NCBI GenBank assembly: GCA_964447525.1
Contig: CAYUSU010000041.1
Span: 1 to 10,499, forward strand
Length of the DNA stretch: 10,499 nucleotides
From: JAFGDH01 sp964447525
GTDB taxonomy: Archaea; Aenigmatarchaeota; Aenigmatarchaeia; QMZP01; QMZT01
Direction: 5' to 3'
Part shown: in pieces, positions 1 through 5,214 of the stretch
Layout of the letters: each line of letters begins with the position of its first letter
Numbering within the stretch: the stretch's first letter is position 1
Position numbers and translations under genes: made by a program
The notes under the pieces: model-generated
The model's input: only the letters and a program-made list of their open reading frames with translations
Databases searched by the model: none
Told to the model about the DNA's origin: nothing

Positions 1-1
1 A

Positions 2-151
2 GTGCGTACATTGCAAACATCCATCGAAGCACATGGTTTATTTCGCGAAAGCATACTAATGGAAAGACAACTTGATTCGATTATTGTAAGTTGTCACTCG
101 TCATGGTTCAGTACATCGTTAAAAAACTTTATTTATATTTTTATATTATGA
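2..151 (+). CDS. partial ORF at window edge, weakly Spo0E-phosphatase-like tail
   Basis: This frame is open from the first bases of the window to a TGA at 149-151, so only about 49 C-terminal residues are visible and the start lies outside. The stretch SIEAHGLFRES followed by ILMERQLDSIIVSC has the spacing of the short two-helix Spo0E-type aspartyl-phosphate phosphatases (Gly-Leu between the helices, then x-x-Q-L-D-x-I-I). The canonical SQxLD is ERQLD here. The last 18 residues (HSSWF onward) are AT-rich and run through the promoter-like sequence of the next gene. The TGA overlaps the ATG of the next gene as ATGA, the usual sign of translational coupling. The resemblance is by eye only; the frame could equally be non-coding. 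Confidence 0.25.
   Translation: MRTLQTSIEAHGLFRESILMERQLDSIIVSCHSSWFSTSLKNFIYIFIL
121..147 (+). promoter_or_regulatory. AT-rich promoter-like stretch before the 171-aa ORF
   Basis: A run of almost pure A/T containing CTTTATTTATA and TTTATATT precedes the ATG at 148 directly. It resembles an archaeal box A, but it sits only 10-25 nt from the start codon, close for a leaderless transcript, so either transcription starts at or very near the ATG or this is only an AT-rich spacer inside the upstream frame. Confidence 0.35.
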
Positions 152-663
152 AAACCGGAACGAACGTAGTAGGCTTTGCTGAACTGAGAAAAGAAATATT
201 ATATTCTGTAAAAAGATCTGAAAATTTATCCCCTGTTGGATCATTTACAAAAATAAATGGATATGAAATCGGGAAAAACGGAGTCAACAGCAAAAGGTAC
301 ACTGAATCGCGTCTGTCCGGTAACGGCAGGCAGACTTTATATTCAAATAGTTTGAATGACGGGACCGAGGTAGTTGTCGCCGTGAGCAGTGATAAAAGCA
401 GAACTAGAATAACATTCATTGCCCCTGAAGGAAAATACTTTTTCAACGGAAACGCAGAATTTTCATACAATTTTATCGGAGGTTCTTCTGCGATGGAAGA
501 TACAGAACCAATGCATGCAATAATGGGAGCAAACATGCCCTACAGACTTCTTGAATTAGATAGTGATTTTTCAGAAGTGTTTCTCGGAACAGGTCCATTT
601 TTCCAGGAGCTTGCTGATTTTGAAGGATTAAAAACGCCCAAAGTAATTTCTGATCCCGTGTGA
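148..663 (+). CDS. hypothetical protein, 171 aa, no recognised family
   Basis: I do not recognise this protein. I choose the ATG at 148 because the 19 extra codons upstream (from 91) are encoded by a TATA-rich stretch typical of an archaeal promoter, and no GTG or TTG lies close by. It begins MKTGTNVVGFAELRKEIL, has no signal peptide or membrane helix, and is predicted soluble. The centre (about residues 75-110) alternates as beta strands (TEVVVAVSSD, RTRITFIAPEGKYFF, AEFSYNFIGG), followed by an acidic, Met-rich segment (EDTEPMHAIMGANMPYRLLELDSDFSEVFLG) that looks helical. Codon use is ordinary for the window, and the continuous 171 codons beside an antisense frame full of low-complexity residues favour this strand. 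It ends exactly where the convergent transporter gene ends. Confidence 0.7.
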   Translation: MKTGTNVVGFAELRKEILYSVKRSENLSPVGSFTKINGYEIGKNGVNSKRYTESRLSGNGRQTLYSNSLNDGTEVVVAVSSDKSRTRITFIAPEGKYFFNGNAEFSYNFIGGSSAMEDTEPMHAIMGANMPYRLLELDSDFSEVFLGTGPFFQELADFEGLKTPKVISDPV

Positions 664-1008
664 TCATTTCTTAGCCAACAGAAACACTCCCGCCAGCACT
701 ATCACTATTCCTATTGCTTTCGAAAGATCAATGGATTCTCCTAAGAATAGAATGGCCATAACGACTGGAACGATGATCCCGAAGCCCGCCATTATCGGAG
801 TCTCGATGGACACGTCTCTCGAATGCAAAGCCTTCTGGAAGAAAAGGAATCCCATTCCTCCGATCACTACGGCTATCCATGTGGTAAGATTGATTACCAG
901 ACCGAGAATGGACGGGATGCTGAAGGTGAAACCGATGAGGACTGTCTTGATCAGGAAAGAAGCGAAGCCTACCATCGCTCCCCCTATCATTCCCTCGAAA
1001 CCGTTCAC
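664..1008 (-). CDS. EamA/DMT-like transporter, C-terminal half (four helices), out of frame with the N-terminal half
   Basis: About 114 residues if read from the GTG at 1008-1006, which overlaps the TAG of the upstream half (TAGTG). The sequence predicts four membrane helices: IGGAMVGFASFLIKTVLIGF, an Asn/Thr/Trp-containing helix (LGLVINLTTWIAVVIGG), then IMAGFGIIVPVVMAILFLGES, then AIGIVIVLAGVFLLA. The signature of a helix with a Pro followed by FLGE and a last short helix is characteristic of the second EamA domain of drug/metabolite transporters. The frame stays open upstream to 1221, but those residues are an out-of-frame reading of the N-terminal half. It is either the second half of one gene broken by a frameshift or a separately translated half-transporter. 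Substrate cannot be inferred. The stop touches the stop of the convergent 171-aa gene. Confidence 0.6.
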   Translation of the reverse strand: MNGFEGMIGGAMVGFASFLIKTVLIGFTFSIPSILGLVINLTTWIAVVIGGMGFLFFQKALHSRDVSIETPIMAGFGIIVPVVMAILFLGESIDLSKAIGIVIVLAGVFLLAKK

Positions 1009-1343
1009 TAGATTGAGACTAGGACGATGCCGCATAAAACCAAAAATATCGCGATCCATTCCAACCTCCCGTGATCTTCCTTGAAAAAAACAACTCCAGC
1101 TATTATCGGTATTACCAGAGATATCGAAAGTAATGGCTGAACGGTTGTGAGATTTTCCATGGTAAGAGATGCCAGATAAAGTATCACCCCGATCGCACCG
1201 ATCAATATAGAGAATAACCACAATTTTTGCTGGAGTATTTTTCTGATATCGAAAGTGACGAAATCACCCATGGAACTCTTCTGTATCGCTGCAGCGATTC
1301 CGTAACAACCCGCAGCCAAAAGAGCGAGAACAACCCCAAGCAT
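1008..1343 (-). CDS. EamA/DMT-like transporter, N-terminal half (four helices)
   Basis: 111 residues from the ATG at 1343-1341 to a TAG at 1010-1008. Four predicted helices: LGVVLALLAAGCYGIAAAIQK (with the Gly and Gln-Lys typical of the first DMT helix), LWLFSILIGAIGVILYLAS, VQPLLSISLVIPIIAGVVFFKE and WIAIFLVLCGIVLVSI. The QPLL..SLV...FF.E pattern is the first EamA domain. I prefer the ATG at 1343 over the longer frame to 1397 because the longer one translates tRNA sequence. A TATA-like CTTTTTATCC centred at about 1369 lies 26 nt upstream, overlapping the tRNA end. Together with the downstream half the locus would make an eight-helix protein of about 226 residues, short for a ten-helix DMT protein but close to two SMR-sized units. 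Confidence 0.65.
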   Translation of the reverse strand: MLGVVLALLAAGCYGIAAAIQKSSMGDFVTFDIRKILQQKLWLFSILIGAIGVILYLASLTMENLTTVQPLLSISLVIPIIAGVVFFKEDHGRLEWIAIFLVLCGIVLVSI

Positions 1344-1364
1344 AATAATATTATCACAGAACTT

Positions 1365-1374
1365 GGATAAAAAG
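1365..1374 (-). promoter_or_regulatory. T-run acting as tRNA terminator and possible box A of the transporter gene
   Basis: CTTTTTATCC spans the last acceptor base and the five-T run after the tRNA. The T-run is the expected archaeal terminator for the tRNA, and the same bases are centred 26 nt before the transporter ATG at 1343, the spacing of a leaderless TATA box. Dual use is an inference from spacing only. Confidence 0.4.
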
Positions 1375-1407
1375 CGGAGGGTGGGAGTTGAACCCACTTA
1401 TGCCGGT

Positions 1408-1533
1408 ATCTGCGATTCGAAGGAAACGGGTACAACCCGTTTCATGTTATCAGATCATTGACAAAATTGTCTCTCCATACCGTTTTTGCCTCTCGCACTT
1501 TATGTGCGAGTATCGAAAACAGCGACTCCGTCG
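1408..1533 (-). other. canonical 37/38 intron (126 nt) of tRNA-Cys, rich in hairpins
   Basis: The splice sites form the archaeal BHB arrangement. Exon bases 32-35 (CTGC, 1539-1536) pair with the intron's GCAG (1413-1410) as the four-bp central helix. The 5' bulge is A-G^C (cut between 1534 and 1533) and the 3' bulge is A-T^A (cut between 1408 and 1407). The outer intron helix next to the bulges is weak (G1532/A1531 with C1414/T1415). Inside are several perfect hairpins: GAC-GGA-GTC at 1532-1524, which extends to a seven-bp stem CAGCGAC/GTCGCTG if anticodon bases join (1536-1520); CTCGCAC/GTGCGAG (1510-1492); GACAA/TTGTC (1471-1460); and the nine-bp GAAACGGGT/ACCCGTTTC (1443-1423). The size and structure are large for a simple archaeal tRNA intron. 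Confidence 0.8.
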
Positions 1534-1561
1534 CTGCAGCCGGCCACATGGCCGTTTTGTT

Positions 1562-1596
1562 TTGGAGGCGTATCAGAGATTTCGTGCTGATATGCT
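1562..1596 (-). other. probable second tRNA intron (35 nt) at position 8/9 or in the D-arm
   Basis: The tRNA 5' half between the acceptor strand and anticodon stem is 53 nt instead of about 18. The extra sequence folds as a stem of nine positions with one A/C mismatch, GC-A-TATCAG against CTGATA-C-GC, with a ten-nt loop. Directly outside it GGAG (1602-1599) pairs with CTCC (1567-1564), leaving three-nt bulges G-T-A and A-A-A on opposite strands, which is the relaxed one-sided BHB form. Cutting within these bulges removes 1596-1562 and leaves a seven-nt D-loop AACGGCC with A14 and G18G19. The resulting D-stem ACAA/ATGT has one mismatch. An alternative cut five nt downstream (removing 1591-1557) would give a fully paired D-stem GCAT/ATGT but lacks BHB support. 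The existence of the insertion is clear; its exact borders are not. Confidence 0.6.
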
Positions 1597-1641
1597 ACCT
1601 CCGCGACTCGCTCCGCATATGATATGAAATAGTAGTAGGAC

Positions 1642-1653
1642 TAATTTAAAAAA
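1642..1653 (-). promoter_or_regulatory. box A of the tRNA-Cys gene
   Basis: TTTTTTAAATTA on the minus strand is a good archaeal TATA element. Transcription would start near 1621, giving a 5' leader of about 15 nt before the tRNA end at 1604 for RNase P to remove. The leader contains a partial duplicate of the acceptor strand (GCGGAG at 1616-1611). Confidence 0.55.
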
Positions 1654-1669
1654 TGATGGGGAAGCGGCA

Positions 1670-1700
1670 TTTAAAATTATTAAATTTTGCTTTTAATTTT
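1670..1700 (+). promoter_or_regulatory. promoter region of the propeller gene
   Basis: Two A/T boxes, TTTAAAATTATTAAA at 1670 and CTTTTAATTTT at 1690, lie 45 and 25 nt before the ATG at 1717. The second has leaderless spacing. AAGGGTTAGAG just before the ATG gives at best a weak Shine-Dalgarno match. This region and the tRNA box A form a compact divergent promoter of about 110 bp. Confidence 0.4.
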
Positions 1701-1716
1701 CAATAAGGGTTAGAGT

Positions 1717-2985
1717 ATGATCATAAAGCCGGGTTTCGAGACAGAGATGGCCGATTTCGTAATCGAAGAGCCTGAATTCGGATTCAACAAGAAGGATGAC
1801 TGGGCGGTCGAATTCGGCGGGAGCATATCCGCCGGAGTGACCATCCATGACGGGAAACTGTTCTTTGGTTGTGCGGACTACCATCTTTACTGCGTGGATG
1901 CGAGTACAGGGAAAGAAATCTGGAGATTCCGCGCGGGTGATGTTAACGATACTTCATATCCGATCATTGACGACGGCATCGTTTATTCCGGCTTTTTCGA
2001 TGGTTATCTTTATGCGGTTGATGAGAAGGATGGAGAACTGATATGGAAATTCAAGACCGGCAAACGGGTGACCGGAACACCGACCATATGCAAAGATCTC
2101 GTTATTTTCGGATCATGGGACGAGTTCATTTACGCGCTCGACAAGAAGACAGGGAAAGAAAGATGGAGATTCAAAACAGGCGACAGGGTTGGGTGCACGC
2201 CTACATACGATGGAAGGAACGTTTACATCGGATCGTTCGATGGATATGTTTACGCGCTGGAAGCCAAAACCGGGAAGGAGATGTGGAGATACAAGACAGG
2301 CGGATCAATGTTCAATTATCATCAACAACCGATAAGGGAAGGGATCATGTATTTCACCAACTGGGATGGATATGTTTACGCGCTGGACACAAATACCGGG
2401 AGGGATGTCTGGAAGTTCAGGATGGGTAAGGGAACCGGAGTCACGCCATTGATCCACAACGATCGGATTTATTTCGGGTCATGGGACAAGAACTTCTATT
2501 GTCTGACGCTGGAAGGGAAGGAGATATGGAGGTTCCGGGCAAAGGATATTCTGGAAGATTTCAAACCGTTGATACATGAAGGGACCGTATATTTCGGATC
2601 AATAGACAAGAATTTTTACGCTTTAAACGCAGATACGGGGAAGGAGGTCTGGTCATTCCAGACAAGCGGAACGATATGGTCCACGGCCGTCTTCTTTGAG
2701 GGGAACGTAATATTCGGAGGATGGGACTGTTACCTGTATGCGTTGGACTGGAAAACCGGGGAGGAGAGATGGAGGTTCGTCACATCCACCAACAATCCCG
2801 CCCTTCATATTCTGAGGGTCAACTACAGTTTCACCGGAAAGATCGAGAGTATGATAACGGAGGACTTCGAGGAGATCAGTCAAACGGAGATCAACGTGGA
2901 TACGGAGGATAATGTCTATTCATCCAAGAACCAGTACGTAACCGAGACGACTTATTCAAGTTCCAAGAAATACGGGGATAAATAA
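1717..2985 (+). CDS. PQQ-like eight-bladed beta-propeller repeat protein
   Basis: 422 residues from the ATG at 1717. Residues about 27-355 hold eight consecutive units of about 40 residues of the form G-x-V-x-F/I-G-(S/G)-W/F-D-x-x-(L/V/I)-Y-A-L-D-x-x-T-G-K-E-x-W-R-F. The end of each blade, TGKE.WRF, is the tryptophan-docking motif of the PQQ_2/PQQ_3 (pyrroloquinoline-quinone-like) repeat family. There is no signal peptide and no membrane helix, so it should be cytoplasmic. No catalytic or ligand-binding residues of quinoprotein dehydrogenases are evident, so a binding or scaffold role is more likely than dehydrogenase activity. A C-terminal tail of about 60 residues, rich in Ser/Thr/Glu/Tyr, is unlike the blades. 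An in-frame ATG at 1747 is an alternative start. The gene is monocistronic, divergent from the tRNA. Confidence 0.88.
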   Translation: MIIKPGFETEMADFVIEEPEFGFNKKDDWAVEFGGSISAGVTIHDGKLFFGCADYHLYCVDASTGKEIWRFRAGDVNDTSYPIIDDGIVYSGFFDGYLYAVDEKDGELIWKFKTGKRVTGTPTICKDLVIFGSWDEFIYALDKKTGKERWRFKTGDRVGCTPTYDGRNVYIGSFDGYVYALEAKTGKEMWRYKTGGSMFNYHQQPIREGIMYFTNWDGYVYALDTNTGRDVWKFRMGKGTGVTPLIHNDRIYFGSWDKNFYCLTLEGKEIWRFRAKDILEDFKPLIHEGTVYFGSIDKNFYALNADTGKEVWSFQTSGTIWSTAVFFEGNVIFGGWDCYLYALDWKTGEERWRFVTSTNNPALHILRVNYSFTGKIESMITEDFEEISQTEINVDTEDNVYSSKNQYVTETTYSSSKKYGDK

Positions 2986-3235
2986 TACACTTTTTACTTA
3001 ATATGCCTCTAAGGTTATAAAATATTTTTAGTATTTATATTGTTACGTGGTCACAGTGTATCGATTTTGTGAATATTTAATGGCTTTCTTAGATAAGTTC
3101 AATTGAAAGGGACATGCAAAGTTTCGGAACCGTTAAATTCCTCTTAGTTTCCCCGACTCTGCGAAGTAGGGTCGGATTGCATCCGCAAAGTTGAATTTTC
3201 ACTTTCTAGAAAGAGTTGGTAGGAGGGCTTGGTAA
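2986..3235. other. gene-free gap with several inverted repeats
   Basis: No plausible reading frame on either strand. It starts with a T-rich stretch (CTTTTTACTT at 2990) suited to terminating the propeller transcript. Its right part is structured. A ten-bp stem with a GAA loop (CCGACTCTGC against GTAGGGTCGG, 3153-3175, including G-T pairs) is followed by TTGC/GCAA with a four-nt loop (3177-3188) and the 12-bp palindrome CTTTCTAGAAAG (3202-3213). GGAGG at 3222-3226 is too far from any start codon to be a ribosome site. A small RNA or operator is possible; I cannot name one. Confidence 0.5.
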
Positions 3236-3250
3236 TTTAAAAATATATAT
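3236..3250 (+). promoter_or_regulatory. box A of the Cys-rich membrane protein gene
   Basis: TTTAAAAATATATAT centred about 33 nt before the ATG at 3276 fits a leaderless or very short-leader archaeal promoter. It lies inside the upstream part of the open frame, which argues for the ATG at 3276 and against the earlier in-frame starts at 3216 and 3249. Confidence 0.5.
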
Positions 3251-3275
3251 GCCCATAAATATTTATAATAAAAAG

Positions 3276-5120
3276 ATGGTGAACGAGCAATTAGTCGACT
3301 ATATTAAAAATGAAAAATCTCAGGGATACTCTTCTCAACAATTATACGATTATCTTATTCAGCAAGGCTACAATCCGAATGACATAAAAGAAGCAATAGA
3401 TTACGTTGAAAAACCACAAACTTCAAGTTCTCCAAATAAGAAATTTACATTTATTGGAGTGTCTGCAATTATTTTTATTGTAGTTGTTGTGGTATCATTT
3501 TGGTTCTTAACAAATCCTATTTGTAATAATGATTTAGAATGTGGTGATGATGATATTAATACCTTAGATGTATGTATAAATCCATCTGAAAGAATTTCAA
3601 AGTGCCTTAATGCACAACAAACTCAATTAAGTGATGTGGAAGAGGAAATTACCATAAACCAACAAGATTCAGTTTCCTTTAAAATTAATGATGAAAATCA
3701 TTTAATTGAAGTTGAAGAAGTAACAGATAATTCAGTAAGGCTTGCTATTTATTCAGAGCCCAAAAAAGTCACACTGAGTATCGGAGAATCTAAAGAAATT
3801 GATACTGATAATGATGGGCTTAATGATCTCTATGTAAAACTTGTAAGAATAACTGATGGAAAACCAGTGTTTGAAATTAAAAGTTTAGAAAAATCGGGTA
3901 AATTAAATTTAGATATAACCAGTTCTAAAAACACTTATCAGATGGCTGAAGCAGTTTCTGGGGAATTCAAAATTGATTATTCAGGAAAACCATTTAATGG
4001 TATTGTATTATATTCATACTCAAAAGATGGATTTGATGAGAAATACTATGCTATGACGAGAGGAAGTATTTCATCCAGTAACATGAATGTGATGAAAGTT
4101 GCTTTTAAAGCATTTAGATTAGATGAACATGGTTATTCAGCAGGTACTGATTACTTCTATAACGAGGGGAATTATCATTATACAATATCTGTTTATGGCT
4201 GTGAAACTGTTACTTCTACATTAAATAAAGATTGTTTTAAGATAGTGGAAGAAGAACTAACAAATGTAAATCCGCTGAAAACTATATCAAAAACAATCAA
4301 AGTTCAGGGTGGAGTAAACCCTTCTGAATGTAGGGTAAGTGAAGATTGTACTAAAATATGTGCTGGCTGTAAAGATGGTACCCAGATATGTGAACAATCA
4401 GATGAAAAATGTATGGATTGTTTTATGGATACTCAATGTAAATCTGGCTATAAATGCAGATATAATACTTGTGTAGCGTGGGAATGTGATGAAAATATTG
4501 ATTGTAATGATAATGATGCTTCCACAAAAGATATCTGCACTGATTTTAAATGCTCCAATACAGAAATTACCGAATGCGTTGATAATGATTTATATTGTCC
4601 AGAGGGTTGTGATACAGATACTGATAATGATTGTACAGATAAATGTGGAGGTCAAGTGACTGATTGTGAAACCAGTGTATTATCACAAGAGACAATAGGA
4701 AATGTGCCAAACCATGATTGCTTTATAGATAAAGCCAAAGATTGTTGCCCTGCTAAACTTGTTACTGAAACAGAAATAAACTTTTTTGGCATGTTTGTTT
4801 ATTCTAAAACTTATAGAGAAATAAATGGTTTAGAAAACGAGAGTTGTGTTCTTTATCAGCGTACAGACAATACTTCTTATAGATATTCAGAAGAAACTCG
4901 TCAACAAATGTTAGATAGCGGAATGACAGAAGAACAAATTGATGAACAACTTGCACAACAAAATCAACAAGCACAAGAGATGATAATAGGTAAAGACAGC
5001 ACTTGTAGGTATCCTATTGATGATTTAGTAAATATACTCGAGGAAGAAAAACAAGGTAGATTCTCAGGATCAACAGAAGATGTTGAAAAATATCAATGTA
5101 CTGGTTCTATGTACGAATAA
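3276..5120 (+). CDS. single-pass, Cys-rich surface protein with N-terminal UBA-like segment
   Basis: 614 residues from the ATG at 3276. Residues 2-46 (EQLVDYIKNEKSQGYSSQQL then GYNPNDIKEAIDYVE) form a small helical, UBA/CUE-like unit predicted to be cytoplasmic. A hydrophobic helix follows at about 57-78 (FTFIGVSAIIFIVVVVVSFWFL), and everything after it should be outside the cell. The outside part has a DNDG-containing strand-rich domain (about 130-205, DTDNDGLNDLYVKL), a beta-rich middle domain (about 208-345), then a Cys-rich region (about 351-495, roughly 30 cysteines) with acidic Asp/Asn loops such as CNDNDASTKDIC that suggest metal-stabilised disulfide folds. The end (538-570) is a charged, Gln-rich helix. 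No enzyme motif is seen. An adhesion or surface-sensing role is inferred from architecture only. It is much more AT-rich than the flanking genes. Confidence 0.82.
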   Translation: MVNEQLVDYIKNEKSQGYSSQQLYDYLIQQGYNPNDIKEAIDYVEKPQTSSSPNKKFTFIGVSAIIFIVVVVVSFWFLTNPICNNDLECGDDDINTLDVCINPSERISKCLNAQQTQLSDVEEEITINQQDSVSFKINDENHLIEVEEVTDNSVRLAIYSEPKKVTLSIGESKEIDTDNDGLNDLYVKLVRITDGKPVFEIKSLEKSGKLNLDITSSKNTYQMAEAVSGEFKIDYSGKPFNGIVLYSYSKDGFDEKYYAMTRGSISSSNMNVMKVAFKAFRLDEHGYSAGTDYFYNEGNYHYTISVYGCETVTSTLNKDCFKIVEEELTNVNPLKTISKTIKVQGGVNPSECRVSEDCTKICAGCKDGTQICEQSDEKCMDCFMDTQCKSGYKCRYNTCVAWECDENIDCNDNDASTKDICTDFKCSNTEITECVDNDLYCPEGCDTDTDNDCTDKCGGQVTDCETSVLSQETIGNVPNHDCFIDKAKDCCPAKLVTETEINFFGMFVYSKTYREINGLENESCVLYQRTDNTSYRYSEETRQQMLDSGMTEEQIDEQLAQQNQQAQEMIIGKDSTCRYPIDDLVNILEEEKQGRFSGSTEDVEKYQCTGSMYE

Positions 5121-5214
5121 GTTTTTTATAATTATTAGAGTCCCACAACTCTTAAAATAATGTCTACCCTCGGCAGTAATTTATAGAAAATTCTATTGGA
5201 TTTAACTACGGGGA
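5121..5214. terminator. shared convergent terminator region
   Basis: The gap between two converging genes has GTTTTTTATAATTATT just after the TAA at 5118-5120, then a hairpin AGAGT-CCCACA-ACTCT (5137-5152) followed on the opposite strand by A/T-rich sequence. A second perfect six-bp hairpin ATAGAA/TTCTAT (5183-5196) would act for the leftward exchanger gene. The T-run suits archaeal termination of the rightward gene. The hairpins may be incidental. Confidence 0.5.

Larger units (their letters stand above)
1373..1604 (-). tRNA. tRNA-Cys(GCA) with two introns
   Basis: Read on the minus strand. The 5' acceptor strand GCGGAGG (1604-1598) pairs perfectly with CCTCCGC (1380-1374). The T-arm is GTGGG-TTCAACT-CCCAC (1397-1381). 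The discriminator is U (1373) and no CCA is encoded. The anticodon stem GCCGG (1544-1540) pairs with CCGGC (1406-1402), and the joined loop reads CTGCAGA with anticodon GCA at 1537-1535. GCA plus U73 are the identity elements of tRNA-Cys, and CTGCAGA and the T-arm match archaeal tRNA-Cys as I know it. The variable loop is ATAA. A 126-nt intron sits after G37. The 5' half is also about 35 nt too long, and this is called as a second intron. After removing both, 71 nt remain with U8, A14 and G18G19 correctly placed. A run of five T (1373-1369) follows as a likely terminator. Confidence 0.85.

Noticed and set aside
1344..1397. Longer start for the transporter N-terminal half (MGSTPTLRFLSK...)
   Set aside because: The extra codons are the T-arm and acceptor of the tRNA; the ATG at 1343 has a suitable upstream box.
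1408..1533. Group I intron or homing endonuclease intron in the tRNA
   Set aside because: There is no reading frame and no group I core; the splice junctions match the archaeal BHB motif.
1388..1627. 79-aa rightward ORF with many Arg and Cys residues
   Set aside because: It is the antisense of the tRNA-Cys gene and its introns; the composition comes from tRNA stems.
3216..3275. Twenty-codon N-terminal extension of the Cys-rich membrane protein (MVGGLGNLKIYMPINIYNKK)
   Set aside because: It is encoded by the box A and AT-rich promoter stretch; the UBA-like segment begins right after the ATG at 3276.
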